Part shown: positions 34,813 to 49,634 of the stretch, piece by piece | Layout of the letters: every line of letters starts with the position of its first letter | How positions within the stretch are numbered: the first letter of the stretch is position 1 | NCBI RefSeq assembly: GCF_014679505.1 | Contig: NZ_CP061474.1 | Coordinates: 3,248,001-3,312,000 of the forward strand | Reading direction: 5' to 3' | Length of the DNA: 64,000 nucleotides | Source of the DNA: Geobacillus sp. 46C-IIa | GTDB lineage: Bacteria; Bacillota; Bacilli; Bacillales; Anoxybacillaceae | Notes under the pieces: model-generated | Told to the model about the DNA's origin: nothing | What the model saw: the letters and a program-made list of their open reading frames with translations, nothing else | Database searches by the model: none | Made by a program: the position numbers and the translations under genes

Positions 34813-34841
34813 ATTATACATAGCAGCCGCATCGTTTTCAA
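34813..34841 (-). promoter_or_regulatory. S10 operon promoter P1
   Basis: TTGAAA (34836-34841), 17 nt, TATAAT (34813-34818) on minus, 59 bp upstream of P2. The tandem pair drives the longest operon in the window. Confidence 0.8.
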
Positions 34842-34842
34842 C

Positions 34843-35039
34843 ACGATACATAGGCGGTGGGATTTGGAAAAGACGCCGCCAAAAGAAAAAAGAGCGCCCT
34901 CGCCATGCCGCCGCTGTTCAAGATCATTTCCGATATAGACGATATAGAACGAGGCCGAATGATAAAACCGCCGCCGCAGATTAAGTCTCCCTTCTTAGGC
35001 TTGCACGAAGAGAAAATTTCATAGCCAAAGCGAACGGTC
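34843..35039. other. Gap between tuf terminator and S10 promoters, nothing recognised
   Basis: About 200 bp without a supported gene. An 80-codon open frame on minus (34838-35080) runs through the tuf terminator and the P1 promoter and has no ribosome site, so I do not call it. Confidence 0.4.
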
Positions 35040-35077
35040 AAAAGAAAAAGGATGTCCAGTTGCTGGACATCCTTTTT
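35040..35077 (-). terminator. Terminator of the str operon, after tuf
   Basis: Perfect 15-bp stem AAAAAGGATGTCCAG/CTGGACATCCTTTTT (35045-35077) with loop of three. U-rich on both strands. Confidence 0.92.
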
Positions 35078-35084
35078 CATTCAA

Positions 35085-36272
35085 TTACTCAATGATTTCC
35101 GATACGGAACCAGCACCAACCGTGCGGCCGCCTTCACGGATCGAGAATTTTGTTCCTTCCTCGATCGCGATCGGAGCGATCAGTTCAACCGTCATTTCAA
35201 CGTTGTCGCCAGGCATAACCATTTCTACGCCTTCCGGAAGCGTGATGATGCCCGTTACGTCCGTTGTACGGAAGTAGAATTGCGGACGGTAGTTCGAGAA
35301 GAACGGAGTATGGCGTCCGCCTTCTTCTTTCGTCAGAACGTAAACTTGCGCTTTAAATTTCGTGTGCGGCGTGATCGAGCCCGGTTTCGCCAATACTTGG
35401 CCGCGCTCAACTTCGTCACGCGATACACCGCGGAGAAGCGCACCGATGTTGTCGCCAGCTTCCGCTTGGTCAAGCAGCTTACGGAACATTTCTACACCCG
35501 TAACCGTCGTCGTTTTCGGCTCGTCCGAAAGACCGATAATTTCAACCGGGTCGCCGACTTTTAACGTACCGCGCTCAACACGGCCCGTCGCAACCGTACC
35601 GCGGCCTGTGATCGAGAAAACGTCCTCAACCGGCATCATGAACGGTTTGTCTACTTCACGTTGCGGAGTCGGGATGTACTCGTCAACCGCGTTCATCAGT
35701 TCAATGATTTTTTCTTCCCATTGCGGGTCGCCTTCGAGCGCTTTTAATGCCGAACCTTTGATGACCGGCACTTCGTCGCCCGGGAAGTCGTATTCAGAGA
35801 GAAGATCGCGAACTTCCATTTCAACGAGTTCAAGCAATTCTTCGTCGTCCACCATGTCGCATTTGTTCAAGAAAACAACGATGTACGGTACACCGACTTG
35901 GCGGGAGAGAAGAATGTGTTCGCGCGTTTGCGGCATCGGACCGTCAGCAGCCGATACAACAAGGATCGCGCCGTCCATTTGCGCTGCGCCCGTGATCATG
36001 TTTTTCACGTAGTCAGCGTGGCCTGGGCAGTCAACGTGCGCATAGTGACGAGCGTCCGTTTCATACTCAACGTGCGCTGTCGAAATCGTGATTCCGCGTT
36101 CACGCTCTTCCGGAGCTGCGTCGATTTGGTCGTACGCTCTTGCTTCCGCTTTCCCTTGTTTCGCAAGAACTGTTGTGATCGCAGCTGTCAACGTCGTTTT
36201 CCCATGGTCAACGTGGCCGATCGTGCCAATGTTGACGTGCGGTTTCGTACGCTCAAATTTCGCTTTAGCCAT
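35085..36272 (-). CDS. tuf: Elongation factor Tu
   Basis: GTPase that delivers aminoacyl-tRNA to the ribosome. 395 residues: G1 GHVDHGKT (19-26), G3 DCPGH (about 81-85), G4 NKCDMVD (about 136-142), then two beta-barrel domains. Last gene of the str operon, 122 bp after fusA. The gap has a GTTCCCAAG hairpin and a possible weak promoter TTGCTA-17-TATGTA. Confidence 0.99.
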   Translation of the reverse strand: MAKAKFERTKPHVNIGTIGHVDHGKTTLTAAITTVLAKQGKAEARAYDQIDAAPEERERGITISTAHVEYETDARHYAHVDCPGHADYVKNMITGAAQMDGAILVVSAADGPMPQTREHILLSRQVGVPYIVVFLNKCDMVDDEELLELVEMEVRDLLSEYDFPGDEVPVIKGSALKALEGDPQWEEKIIELMNAVDEYIPTPQREVDKPFMMPVEDVFSITGRGTVATGRVERGTLKVGDPVEIIGLSDEPKTTTVTGVEMFRKLLDQAEAGDNIGALLRGVSRDEVERGQVLAKPGSITPHTKFKAQVYVLTKEEGGRHTPFFSNYRPQFYFRTTDVTGIITLPEGVEMVMPGDNVEMTVELIAPIAIEEGTKFSIREGGRTVGAGSVSEIIE

Positions 36273-36329
36273 GAGAAAGATCCTCCTTAAATAAAATATG
36301 GATTGATATAGTTAAGTAAGTATAGGATG

Positions 36330-36352
36330 CTTGGGAACAAAATGTTCCCAAG
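36330..36352 (-). promoter_or_regulatory. Hairpin in the fusA-tuf gap
   Basis: Perfect 10-bp stem CTTGGGAACA/TGTTCCCAAG with a 3-nt loop, 58 bp before the tuf start. No T-tail, so not a terminator. May be a processing or stabilising 5' structure for tuf mRNA. Confidence 0.5.
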
Positions 36353-36394
36353 TCTTACATAAGTATTTATAGCGAAACTAGCAAGAGAAATCAA

Positions 36395-38473
36395 TTATTC
36401 GCCTTTATTTTTTTTGATAATTTCATCGGCGATGTTTTTCGGAACTTCTTCGTAATGGTCAAACACCATCGAGAACGTTCCGCGCCCTTGCGTGTTCGAA
36501 CGGAGCGATGTAGCATAACCGAACATTTCGGCCAGCGGCACCATGGCACGAACAACTTGGGCGTTCCCGCGCGCTTCCATCCCTTCAACGCGGCCGCGGC
36601 GGGATGTGATGTCACCCATAATGTCACCAAGGTATTCCTCAGGGATGACGACTTCCACTTTCATAATCGGTTCAAGCAGAACCGGGTCACACTTCGTTGC
36701 AGCGTTTTTCAGCGCCAACGAAGCAGCAATTTTGAACGCCATCTCACTCGAGTCGACATCGTGGTACGATCCGTCGAACAGTTTCGCTTTAATGTCGACA
36801 ACCGGATAGCCGGCTAAGACGCCGTTTTGCATCGCTTCTTCCAATCCAGCTTGAACGGCCGGCACGTACTCTTTCGGAACGACCCCGCCGACGATGGCAT
36901 TTTCAAATTCAAAGCCTTTGCCGCGCTCGTTCGGCGAGAATTCGATCCAAACGTGACCGTATTGACCGCGACCGCCAGACTGGCGAATGAATTTGCCTTC
37001 AACTTGCGCCGACTTGCGGAACGTTTCACGGTAAGCAACTTGCGGCGCACCGACGTTCGCTTCGACTTTGAATTCGCGGCGCATCCGGTCGACGATAATG
37101 TCGAGGTGCAGCTCGCCCATCCCGGAAATGATCGTTTGCCCTGTTTCCGGATCGGTATGCGCACGGAACGTCGGGTCTTCCTCTTGCAGTTTTTGCAGCG
37201 CTTGACCCATCTTGTCTTGATCGGCTTTCGATTTCGGTTCGATCGCCACCGAAATAACCGGCTCTGGGAATTGCATCGACTCGAGGATGACGAGATTTTT
37301 CTCATCACAAAGAGTATCGCCGGTCGTTGTTTCTTTTAAACCTACGGCCGCAGCAATGTCGCCGGCATAGACTTTCGAGATTTCTTGACGGTGGTTCGCG
37401 TGCATTTGCAGCAAGCGGCCGATCCGTTCACGTTTGCGTTTCGTCGAGTTCATGACGTACGAACCGGAATCGAGCGTTCCGGAGTAGACGCGGAAGAACG
37501 TCAATTTCCCGACGTACGGGTCAGTCATGATTTTGAACGCCAGCGCCGCAAACGGAGCGTCGTCACGCGCTTCGCGAGTCACTTCTTCTTCCGTATCCGG
37601 AATGATACCGCGAATCGCCGGAATGTCTACCGGAGACGGCAAGTAGTCGACAACCCCGTCAAGAAGCAGCTGAACACCTTTGTTTTTAAAGGCCGAACCG
37701 CAGAAAACCGGGTAGAATTCAACGCTGATCGTCGCTTTACGGATCGCGGCTTTCAGCTCTTCTTTCGTAATTTCTTCCCCTTCTAAATATTTCATCATCA
37801 GCTCTTCATCGAGTTCCGCAACGGCCTCAATGAGTTTGCCGTGATATTCTTCCGCCAAGTCGCGGTAGTCTTCCGGGATTTCGATGCGCTCAATGTTTTT
37901 GCCGAGCTCATCGTGGTAATGATACGCGCACATTTCGACAAGGTCGATAATGCCGGTGAATTGATCTTCAGCGCCGATCGGCAGCTGCACCGGATGAGCG
38001 TTCGCTTGCAGGCGGTCATGGAGCGTTTTTACCGCATACAAGAAGTCCGCGCCGATTTTGTCCATTTTGTTGACGAATACGATCCGCGGAACACCGTATG
38101 TGGTCGCTTGACGCCAAACCGTTTCCGTTTGCGGTTCTACGCCGGATTGGGCATCAAGAACTGTAATGGCTCCGTCCAACACGCGCAACGAACGTTCAAC
38201 CTCAACCGTGAAGTCGACGTGCCCCGGCGTGTCGATGATGTTGATGCGATGGCCTTTCCATTGCGCCGTTGTCGCCGCCGACGTAATCGTAATCCCGCGT
38301 TCTTGCTCTTGCTCCATCCAGTCCATCGTGGCTGCGCCTTCGTGCACTTCCCCGATTTTATGAACGCGGCCTGTGTAGAACAAGATCCGTTCCGTCGTCG
38401 TCGTTTTCCCGGCGTCAATGTGCGCCATGATCCCTATGTTGCGAGTGTTTTCTAAGGAGAACTCTCTTGCCAT
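36395..38473 (-). CDS. fusA: Elongation factor G
   Basis: GTPase that drives ribosomal translocation and, with RRF, recycling. 692 residues: G1 AHIDAGKTT (17-25), G3 DTPGHVDF, G4 [10 protein letters not shown], then domains II-V. Start ATG at 38473 with GGAAGGAG upstream; the frame extends 22 codons further but has no site. Between rpsG and tuf. Confidence 0.99.
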   Translation of the reverse strand: MAREFSLENTRNIGIMAHIDAGKTTTTERILFYTGRVHKIGEVHEGAATMDWMEQEQERGITITSAATTAQWKGHRINIIDTPGHVDFTVEVERSLRVLDGAITVLDAQSGVEPQTETVWRQATTYGVPRIVFVNKMDKIGADFLYAVKTLHDRLQANAHPVQLPIGAEDQFTGIIDLVEMCAYHYHDELGKNIERIEIPEDYRDLAEEYHGKLIEAVAELDEELMMKYLEGEEITKEELKAAIRKATISVEFYPVFCGSAFKNKGVQLLLDGVVDYLPSPVDIPAIRGIIPDTEEEVTREARDDAPFAALAFKIMTDPYVGKLTFFRVYSGTLDSGSYVMNSTKRKRERIGRLLQMHANHRQEISKVYAGDIAAAVGLKETTTGDTLCDEKNLVILESMQFPEPVISVAIEPKSKADQDKMGQALQKLQEEDPTFRAHTDPETGQTIISGMGELHLDIIVDRMRREFKVEANVGAPQVAYRETFRKSAQVEGKFIRQSGGRGQYGHVWIEFSPNERGKGFEFENAIVGGVVPKEYVPAVQAGLEEAMQNGVLAGYPVVDIKAKLFDGSYHDVDSSEMAFKIAASLALKNAATKCDPVLLEPIMKVEVVIPEEYLGDIMGDITSRRGRVEGMEARGNAQVVRAMVPLAEMFGYATSLRSNTQGRGTFSMVFDHYEEVPKNIADEIIKKNKGE

Positions 38474-38598
38474 AGTGGTTATTTTCTCCTTCCTTACAAA
38501 ATAAAATATAAGCAGATGGCGTCGCCATCTATGGCGCAATCTCTTTTTTTAGAGAAGTTATACAGTACGCAGCCGGAAGGGCCACAATATATAGGAAG

Positions 38599-38638
38599 AT
38601 AGGTGAACAGGCAGCATCAGCCGTGCCTTCTCACCTAT
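38599..38638 (-). promoter_or_regulatory. Stem-loop in the rpsG-fusA gap
   Basis: On minus ATAGGTGA..TCACCTAT with a 2-nt internal loop then AGGCA/TGCCT, loop about 10 nt. It starts about 20 nt after the rpsG stop. No T-tail on minus. Possible binding site for S7 or EF-G control, by position only. A second short hairpin AGATGGC-GAC-GCCATCT lies at about 38515-38531. Confidence 0.5.
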
Positions 38639-38657
38639 TTCCTTAAGGCAGCGCTCC

Positions 38658-39164
<507 letters not shown>

Positions 39165-39167
39165 TCA

Positions 39168-39605
<438 letters not shown>

Positions 39606-39680
39606 TCACATGCATCGTTTAAGCCCACATATCCAGGTGGTTCATCGTTTATGCAAACAAAGGTTTTAAAGGCAAAGCAA

Positions 39681-39929
39681 TCAACGAAGGATCGCCACCG
39701 CAGCTGCGCCGACTTGGATTTTGCATGCCTTGCCGAGTTTTTTCATCGAATCGACTTTTGTGACTGGCACGTTCGCCTCATTGGCTGCCGCCGTCACTTT
39801 TTCGATGATCGGCGAGTCGGCATCTTCCGCCACGATCACTTCCGTTGCCTTCCCTTCCTTTAAAGCCCTTATCGTTTGTTTGGTTCCAATGACGATTTTC
39901 CCAGCCTGTAATACTTTTTCATAAGACAT
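39681..39929 (-). CDS. rplGB: L7Ae-family kink-turn RNA-binding protein YbxF
   Basis: 82-residue L7Ae/L30e-type protein that binds kink-turn RNA, for example in some riboswitches; its ribosomal role is unclear. Signature segment ADSPIIEKVTAAANEANVPV follows the typical fold. First gene of the str operon, just below the promoter at 39974-40002. Confidence 0.92.
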   Translation of the reverse strand: MSYEKVLQAGKIVIGTKQTIRALKEGKATEVIVAEDADSPIIEKVTAAANEANVPVTKVDSMKKLGKACKIQVGAAAVAILR

Positions 39930-39973
39930 GTAACATATCCTCCAAAGTACCAGGTTGTTGGAACACCTTTATT

Positions 39974-40002
39974 AGACTACCATTTTCTCTGTCCGTTGTC
40001 AA
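39974..40002 (-). promoter_or_regulatory. Sigma-A promoter of the str operon
   Basis: TTGACA (39997-40002), 17 nt, TAGTCT (39974-39979) on minus, about 45 bp before rplGB. Confidence 0.85.
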
Positions 40003-40065
40003 CTGAATTTTTTCATTAAGGAAGGGCCGGCCAAGAACACCTTAGCCGACCATCCCGGTAGCTTT

Positions 40066-43000
40066 TTATTTAGACGGAACGGTATCGCCAGCCGTTTCCT
40101 TCTTGACGGCAGGCTTCACGTTGCGATAGCGGGCCATGCCTGTTCCGGCTGGGACAAGTTTGCCGATAATGACGTTTTCTTTCAAGCCGAGCAGCTCATC
40201 CCGTTTTCCTTTGATCGCCGCATCGGTCAGGACGCGTGTCGTTTCTTGGAACGAAGCCGCTGACAAGAACGAATCCGTTTCAAGCGACGCCTTCGTAATA
40301 CCGAGCAGCACCGGGCGGGCTGTTGCCGGCCGCTTTCCTTCGCGGATGGCTTGAGCGTTGACATCCGTGAACTGATGAACGTCCAAAAGCGTGCCTGGCA
40401 GCACATCCGTATCGCCGGCATCGATCACGCGCACTTTGCGCAACATTTGCCGCACCATGACCTCAATATGCTTATCGCTAATTTCGACCCCTTGCATCCG
40501 GTACACTTTTTGCACTTCACGGAGCAAGTATTCTTGGACGGACGTAATATCGCGCACGCGCAACAGCTGTTTCGGGTCGACCGAACCTTCCGTCAACTCT
40601 TGGCCGCGTTCGACGTGCTGGCCTTCTTCGACTTTCAGGCGCGCATTGTACGGAGCCACATAGGAGCGCGTCTCGACTTCGCTTTGCACGACAATTTCGT
40701 ACTGATTGTCACGCGTTTCATTAATCGCAATGACCGTGCCGTCAATTTCCGAAATGACCGCTTGCCCTTTCGGGTTGCGCGCTTCAAACAGCTCTTGCAC
40801 CCGCGGCAAACCTTGAGTGATATCGTCCCCGGCGACGCCGCCCGTATGGAACGTCCGCATCGTCAGCTGCGTGCCCGGCTCGCCGATTGATTGGGCAGCG
40901 ATAATGCCGACCGCCTCGCCGACTTCGACGTCCATGCCGGTCGCCATGTTGCGGCCGTAGCATTTTTTGCACACACCATGACGCGTGTTGCAGGCGAAGA
41001 CGGAGCGAATCCATACTTCTGTAATGCCGGCCTTGATGATCTCATTAGCGATATCTTCTGTGATCATTTCATCTTTGCGTACGATCACTTCACCTGTTTC
41101 CGGATGGTGCACCGTCTTGTGCGCATAGCGGCCGACAAGCCGTTCTTCAAGCTTGACGACGACTTCCGTGCCATCCGTTAACGCCCGCGCTAAAATGCCG
41201 CGATCGGTGCCGCAATCCTCTTCACGGACGATGACATCTTGCGCTACGTCAACGAGACGTCTCGTGAGATAGCCTGAGTCGGCCGTTTTCAATGCCGTAT
41301 CCGCCAACCCTTTCCGCGCGCCGTGTGTCGAGATAAAGTATTCCAATACCGTTAAGCCTTCGCGGAACGACGATTTGATCGGCAGCTCGATAATCCGGCC
41401 GGCCGGGTTGGCCATCAAACCGCGCATCCCCGCGAGCTGCGTAAAGTTCGAGGCGTTACCGCGCGCCCCGGAATCGCTCATCATAAAGATCGGGTTGCGC
41501 TTATCGAGCGATTTCATCAACCGATCTTGGATTTTATCTTTCGCCGCACTCCAAACGGAGATGACGCGCTCATACCGCTCTTCGTCGGTAATCAACCCGC
41601 GGCGGAACTGCTTCAAAACCGTGTCGACTTTCGCCTGAGCTTCATCCAAAATTTCTTGTTTTTCCGGCAAAACGACGATGTCGGCAACGCCGATCGTAAT
41701 GCCGGCTTTCGTTGAGTATTGGAAGCCGAGATCTTTCATGCGGTCAAGCATCTTTGATGTTTCAGTAATTTTGAACCGCTTGAATACTTCAGCGATAATT
41801 TGCCCAAGCACTTTTTTCTTAAACGGCGGCACGGGTTCGCGCTTGCGGATCTCTTCACGCACGTCGACCCCTTTGTCCAGGAAGTACTTATCCGGCGTCC
41901 GCCCTTCAATATTTTCCGTCGTCGGCTCGTTAATGTACGGGAACGACTTCGGCAAAATTTCGTTGAAAATGAGCTTCCCGACGGTTGTCAAGAGCAGCTT
42001 GTTGTTTTGTTCCTCGGTAAACGTTTCGTTTTTCAGCGAACCGGCATGGATGGCGATGCGCGAATGGAGATGGACATAGCCGTTATGGTAGGCAAGCAGC
42101 GCTTCGTCTGTATCCTTGAATACCATGCCTTCGCCGACCGCCCCTTCGCGTTCCATCGTCAAGTAATAGTTTCCTAAAACCATATCTTGCGAAGGCGTAA
42201 CGACCGGTTTCCCATCTTTCGGGTTCAAAATGTTTTGCGCCGCCAGCATCAACAGGCGCGCTTCCGCTTGCGCTTCGGCTGACAGCGGCACGTGCACCGC
42301 CATTTGGTCGCCGTCAAAGTCGGCGTTGTACGCCGTACAAACGAGCGGATGAAGACGGATCGCCCGCCCTTCGACAAGCGTCGGCTCAAACGCCTGAATG
42401 CCGAGACGGTGAAGCGTCGGGGCACGGTTTAACAGCACCGGATGTTCTTTAATGACATCCTCGAGCACATCCCATACTTCAGGGTGCACGCGCTCAATTT
42501 TCCGTTTCGCGCTTTTAATGTTGTGCGCCAAGCCCCGCTCAACGAGCTCTTTCATGACGAACGGCTTAAACAACTCGAGCGCCATTTCTTTCGGCAGTCC
42601 GCATTGATACATTTTTAAGTTTGGACCAACGACAATGACGGAACGGCCAGAATAGTCGACCCGCTTGCCGAGCAAGTTTTGCCGGAAGCGCCCTTGCTTC
42701 CCTTTCAGCATGTGGGAAAGCGACTTTAACGGACGATTCCCCGGCCCGGTCACCGGGCGGCCGCGGCGGCCGTTGTCGATCAACGCATCGACTGCCTCTT
42801 GCAGCATCCGTTTCTCGTTTTGGACGATAATGTTCGGTGCGCCAAGGTCAAGCAACCGTTTCAACCGATTGTTGCGGTTAATGACACGGCGGTATAAGTC
42901 GTTTAAGTCCGATGTCGCAAACCGCCCGCCATCGAGCTGAACCATCGGACGGAGCTCCGGCGGAATGACCGGCAGCACATCGAGCACCATCCAAGCCGGA

Positions 43001-43665
43001 TCGTTCCCTGAGCTGCGGAACGACTCAAGCACCTCAAGCCGTTTAATAATGCGCGCGCGCCGTTGCCCTTGCGCTGTTTTCAGCTCTTCTTTCAGCGCGG
43101 CCACTTCTTTATCCAAGTCAATGTCTTGGAGCAGCTTTTTAATCGCCTCAGCCCCCATCGACGCTTGGAACGATTGGCCGTATTTTTCGCGATAGGCGCG
43201 GTATTCTTTTTCCGACAGCAGCTGTTTTTTCTCAAGCGGCGTATCGCCCGGGTCGGTGACGACGTACGAAGCAAAGTAAATCACTTCCTCAAGTGCCCGC
43301 GGCGACATGTCAAGCACAAGGCCCATCCGGCTCGGGATGCCTTTGAAATACCAAATGTGCGAAACCGGGGCGGCGAGCTCGATATGACCCATCCGTTCGC
43401 GGCGGACTTTTGAACGCGTCACTTCGACGCCGCAGCGGTCGCAGACGACGCCTTTGTAGCGTACGCGCTTATACTTGCCGCAATGGCACTCCCAGTCTTT
43501 CGTCGGGCCGAAAATGCGCTCGCAAAACAGGCCGTCTTTTTCCGGCTTTAACGTCCGATAGTTGATCGTTTCCGGTTTTTTGACCTCACCGTACGACCAG
43601 GAACGAATTTTCTCCGGGGAAGCGAGCCCGATTTTCATGTACTCAAACTTATTGACATCTAGCAA
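40066..43665 (-). CDS. rpoC: RNA polymerase beta' subunit
   Basis: Catalytic subunit of RNA polymerase with the active-site motif [13 protein letters not shown]-terminal zinc site ([15 protein letters not shown]) and second zinc site ([15 protein letters not shown]). I set the start at TTG 43665: GGGAGGT lies 7 nt upstream, the protein then begins [10 protein letters not shown] and has 1199 residues, exactly as in B. subtilis. A longer frame from 43719 has no ribosome site. Cotranscribed with rpoB. Confidence 0.98.
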   Translation of the reverse strand: MLDVNKFEYMKIGLASPEKIRSWSYGEVKKPETINYRTLKPEKDGLFCERIFGPTKDWECHCGKYKRVRYKGVVCDRCGVEVTRSKVRRERMGHIELAAPVSHIWYFKGIPSRMGLVLDMSPRALEEVIYFASYVVTDPGDTPLEKKQLLSEKEYRAYREKYGQSFQASMGAEAIKKLLQDIDLDKEVAALKEELKTAQGQRRARIIKRLEVLESFRSSGNDPAWMVLDVLPVIPPELRPMVQLDGGRFATSDLNDLYRRVINRNNRLKRLLDLGAPNIIVQNEKRMLQEAVDALIDNGRRGRPVTGPGNRPLKSLSHMLKGKQGRFRQNLLGKRVDYSGRSVIVVGPNLKMYQCGLPKEMALELFKPFVMKELVERGLAHNIKSAKRKIERVHPEVWDVLEDVIKEHPVLLNRAPTLHRLGIQAFEPTLVEGRAIRLHPLVCTAYNADFDGDQMAVHVPLSAEAQAEARLLMLAAQNILNPKDGKPVVTPSQDMVLGNYYLTMEREGAVGEGMVFKDTDEALLAYHNGYVHLHSRIAIHAGSLKNETFTEEQNNKLLLTTVGKLIFNEILPKSFPYINEPTTENIEGRTPDKYFLDKGVDVREEIRKREPVPPFKKKVLGQIIAEVFKRFKITETSKMLDRMKDLGFQYSTKAGITIGVADIVVLPEKQEILDEAQAKVDTVLKQFRRGLITDEERYERVISVWSAAKDKIQDRLMKSLDKRNPIFMMSDSGARGNASNFTQLAGMRGLMANPAGRIIELPIKSSFREGLTVLEYFISTHGARKGLADTALKTADSGYLTRRLVDVAQDVIVREEDCGTDRGILARALTDGTEVVVKLEERLVGRYAHKTVHHPETGEVIVRKDEMITEDIANEIIKAGITEVWIRSVFACNTRHGVCKKCYGRNMATGMDVEVGEAVGIIAAQSIGEPGTQLTMRTFHTGGVAGDDITQGLPRVQELFEARNPKGQAVISEIDGTVIAINETRDNQYEIVVQSEVETRSYVAPYNARLKVEEGQHVERGQELTEGSVDPKQLLRVRDITSVQEYLLREVQKVYRMQGVEISDKHIEVMVRQMLRKVRVIDAGDTDVLPGTLLDVHQFTDVNAQAIREGKRPATARPVLLGITKASLETDSFLSAASFQETTRVLTDAAIKGKRDELLGLKENVIIGKLVPAGTGMARYRNVKPAVKKETAGDTVPSK

Positions 43666-43740
43666 GGGGTATACCTCCCTCTTTGATCCGTCGGTTTTAC
43701 TCCGTGGCTTGTTCGCCATCCGTTCGCTTTAACGGCCTAT

Positions 43741-43760
43741 GGCGGGGAACGCTCCCCGCC
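43741..43760 (-). promoter_or_regulatory. GC-rich hairpin between rpoB and rpoC
   Basis: On minus GGCGGGGA-GCGT-TCCCCGCC, 8 bp, starting 16 bp after the rpoB stop. No T-tail. Possible mRNA processing or stabiliser element. Confidence 0.5.
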
Positions 43761-43776
43761 TAGCCGCCATTGCCGG

Positions 43777-47349
<3,573 letters not shown>

Positions 47350-47730
47350 GAGTGATTCACCCCTCAAATGTAGACATTAGTGAAAACCGGAAGCGGAACA
47401 TCGCGCCCATCCACCCGCCTTGGCGGAATATGCCGCCAAGGCGGTCTGGCCGCTCCGTCATTCCGGGGCAAAGCGCTAGGCATGCATGCGGCCGGCCCCC
47501 GCCGTCCGGACGGAAACGGCTTGGCTGTGGCACCGCCGTTTCGTTTAGGGGATTCAACATGCTCCCGGCGCGAGGAAACCAGGCGTTGGATGGAGAAAAA
47601 AAGAAAATGGTTTCTATCCAGTAGAAAACCATATGTTTAGCTGTTTATTGATTTTATCATTTTTTCCATTGCGTCCAAAATTATACGTCATCCCCTTTAC
47701 ACGGGAAATGTGCATATTTAGCATTTTATA
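47350..47730 (-). promoter_or_regulatory. Structured leader of rpoBC with attenuator-like hairpin
   Basis: From the promoter at 47731 the RNA first meets ATGGTTTTCTA/TAGAAACCAT (47607-47632) followed by TTTTCTTTTTTT (to 47595), a fair intrinsic terminator. Further on is a perfect 12-bp stem, CCGCCTTGGCGG/CCGCCAAGGCGG (47415-47444, 6-nt loop). No open frame of note. Suggests attenuation or processing control of rpoBC. Confidence 0.6.
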
Positions 47731-47759
47731 ATGCTACCACAATAAAAAAACGGTGTCAA
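47731..47759 (-). promoter_or_regulatory. Sigma-A promoter of rpoBC
   Basis: TTGACA (47754-47759), 17 nt, TAGCAT (47731-47736) on minus. The -35 overlaps the stop codon of the methyltransferase gene. Confidence 0.85.
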
Positions 47760-48358
47760 CATTTTTTCGCCTTTATGATATAATATCCTTTTTTCTTCGC
47801 GACGACCTCAACAGCAGCAAACCATTCGTTTAACTTTTGCAGCGCGGATGGGGCGCCTTGTTTCTTTTGAATGACCACCCATAGCTCCCCGTGATCAACG
47901 AGGTGATCCCGACTTTGCTCAAAGATCGCATGAACAACCCGCTTGCCAGCCCGGATCGGCGGATTGGTGACCACCGCCGCAAATCGCTGTTCCCCCACTT
48001 CCGAAAACAAGTCGCTTTTATAAATGTTCGCATTATGGATGCCGTTCGCCCGTTTGTTTGCTTCGGCCAGCTCCAGCGCCCGCTCATTGACATCGATCAT
48101 TTGGACGCGCCGGTTAGGAAACGATTTGGCTAAGGCAAGCCCGATCGGGCCGTACCCGCAGCCAACATCTAACAAATCGCCGGCAACGTCCGGCTCCTGA
48201 AACGTTTCAATCAGTAAACGTGTGCCGAAATCGACCTCACGTTTTGAAAATACCCCGCTGTCGGTCGTAAAGCAGAACTCGCGCCCGCGCAACGTAAACG
48301 TCCACGTTTGCGGATTTCGTTCGGACGTCGGATTCGCTGAGTAATAATGTTCGCTCAC
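47756..48358 (-). CDS. ybxB: 16S rRNA methyltransferase-like protein (RsmC/YbxB family)
   Basis: SAM-dependent methyltransferase with motif I LLDVGCGYGPIGLALA and the N6/N2-guanine type motif NPPIRAG. The family includes RsmC, which makes m2G1207 in 16S; the exact target here is not shown. I prefer the GTG at 48358 (7 nt after GGAGG, giving (M)SEHYYSANP like B. subtilis YbxB, 200 aa); ATGs at 48361 and 48364 are too close to the site. Between rplL and rpoB, as in B. subtilis. Confidence 0.9.
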   Translation of the reverse strand: MSEHYYSANPTSERNPQTWTFTLRGREFCFTTDSGVFSKREVDFGTRLLIETFQEPDVAGDLLDVGCGYGPIGLALAKSFPNRRVQMIDVNERALELAEANKRANGIHNANIYKSDLFSEVGEQRFAAVVTNPPIRAGKRVVHAIFEQSRDHLVDHGELWVVIQKKQGAPSALQKLNEWFAAVEVVAKKKGYYIIKAKKC

Positions 48359-48411
48359 CATCATCCCTCCTCTATCGGCAAGCCGCATGGGCTCCTGATA
48401 TATAGTGTAAC

Positions 48412-48452
48412 AAAAAAGAGGCCGCCCCTTGCTTGGGCCAGCCTCTTTTTTT
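48412..48452 (-). terminator. Terminator after rplJ-rplL
   Basis: AAAAAAGAGGC/GCCTCTTTTTT with inner GGCC-rich stem, T-rich on both strands, 14 bp after rplL. Some read-through is needed to reach ybxB, which has no clear promoter. Confidence 0.85.
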
Positions 48453-48465
48453 ATAGCGACGCCAA

Positions 48466-48834
48466 TTACTTCACTTCAATTTTCGCGCCAACTTCTTCAA
48501 GTTTTGCTTTAATTTCTTCAGCTTCTTCTTTCGAAACAGCTTCTTTGATCGGTTTCGGCGTATTGTCAACCAAGTCTTTCGCTTCTTTCAAGCCGAGGCC
48601 AGTGATTTCGCGAACGACTTTGATGACTTTAATTTTTTGCGCACCAGCGTCAGCGAGGATGACGTCAAATTCTGTTTTCTCAGCCGCTGCTTCAGCGCCA
48701 GCTGCGGCGCCGCCAGCGACAACAACCGGAGCTGCGGCCGTTACGCCGAATTCTTCTTCGATGGCTTTTACTAATTCATTTAATTCCAATACCGTCATAT
48801 TTTTCACTGCTTCAATGATTTGTTCTTTTGTCAT
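48466..48834 (-). CDS. rplL: 50S ribosomal protein L7/L12
   Basis: Stalk protein present in several copies that recruits translational GTPases. 122 residues: N-terminal dimer domain, Ala/Gly hinge ([20 protein letters not shown]) and C-terminal factor-binding domain ([20 protein letters not shown]). Start [10 protein letters not shown] at 48834 or the ATG just before. Follows rplJ. Confidence 0.97.
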   Translation of the reverse strand: MTKEQIIEAVKNMTVLELNELVKAIEEEFGVTAAAPVVVAGGAAAGAEAAAEKTEFDVILADAGAQKIKVIKVVREITGLGLKEAKDLVDNTPKPIKEAVSKEEAEEIKAKLEEVGAKIEVK

Positions 48835-48883
48835 CATCGTTTCCTCCTTGTGTAATGTTCGTTATGCACATCGATATGCGCCA

Positions 48884-49384
48884 TTACGCGCCTTGTTCCT
48901 CTTGTTTGTCGGCCACCGCTTTAACCGCAAGCGCAAAGTTGCGGATCGGGGCTTGAAGAACGCTAAGCAACATCGAGAGCAACCCTTCGCGGGACGGAAG
49001 TTTTGCCAAGGCGTCGATTTCTTCCTTGCTGGCGACGTTCCCTTCGATGACGCCACCTTTGATTTCCAGCGCCTCATGTGTTTTCGCAAAGTCGCTTAAA
49101 ATTTTCGCCGGCGCTACGACATCTTCATTGCTGAACGCGATGGCGTTCGGGCCGGTAAACACCTCATCCAATCCTTCCAGGCCGATTTCCGCGAGCGCCC
49201 GGCGGGTCATCGTGTTTTTGTACACTTTGAACTCAATGCCTGCCTCGCGCAGCTGTTTGCGCAGCTCGGTCATTTCCGCCACGTTCAAGCCGCGGTAATC
49301 GACGATGACGGTCGCCTTGCTGGCACGGAATTTATCCGCGATCTCAGCGACCACTTGCTTTTTCAGTTCAATCGCGCTCGACAC
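48884..49384 (-). CDS. rplJ: 50S ribosomal protein L10
   Basis: Stalk base protein, 166 residues, whose C-terminal helix binds L12 dimers. GTG start at 49384 with AGGAGGTG about 6 nt upstream gives (M)[10 protein letters not shown], matching B. subtilis. Upstream is the L10 leader through which L10(L12)4 represses its own operon. Confidence 0.97.
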   Translation of the reverse strand: MSSAIELKKQVVAEIADKFRASKATVIVDYRGLNVAEMTELRKQLREAGIEFKVYKNTMTRRALAEIGLEGLDEVFTGPNAIAFSNEDVVAPAKILSDFAKTHEALEIKGGVIEGNVASKEEIDALAKLPSREGLLSMLLSVLQAPIRNFALAVKAVADKQEEQGA

Positions 49385-49429
49385 GTCCTGCACCTCCTGA
49401 AAAGAAAATAGTGGAATACCACTTATACC

Positions 49430-49596
49430 GTTTAGCGGTACAATAAAAAACCTCCATGCCGCGTAGACATGGAGGTATCGTTCAACGCGCCGCTATCGAT
49501 GGCGCGCTGTCTATCGTCCACATACCTCGGTAGGAAATTAAGCCTCAAACGGGCACCTACTGTCTACGGTACAAATGATATTCGTTTGTTCAGCCA
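49430..49596 (-). promoter_or_regulatory. L10 leader RNA with terminator
   Basis: The rplJ transcript has a 5' leader of about 210 nt. It ends in the intrinsic terminator ACCTCCATG-TCTACGCGG-CATGGAGGT (49450-49476) plus TTTTTTA, about 65 nt before rplJ. This matches the Firmicute L10 leader (Rfam L10_leader), where L10 binding favours termination. The fold was not computed. Confidence 0.8.
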
Positions 49597-49602
49597 AATG
49601 AT

Positions 49603-49631
49603 ATTTTATCAAACAGACCGGCAAAAGTCAA
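49603..49631 (-). promoter_or_regulatory. Sigma-A promoter of rplJ-rplL
   Basis: TTGACT (49626-49631), 17 nt, TAAAAT (49603-49608) on minus, overlapping the gap after rplA. Confidence 0.82.
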
Positions 49632-49634
49632 CCG

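Noticed and set aside
34838..35080. 80-codon frame on minus between tuf and rpsJ
   Set aside because: Contains the tuf terminator and the S10 P1 promoter; no ribosome site.
43666..43719. N-terminal extension of rpoC by 18 codons
   Set aside because: No ribosome site; the TTG at 43665 has GGGAGGT at the right distance and gives the family N-terminus.
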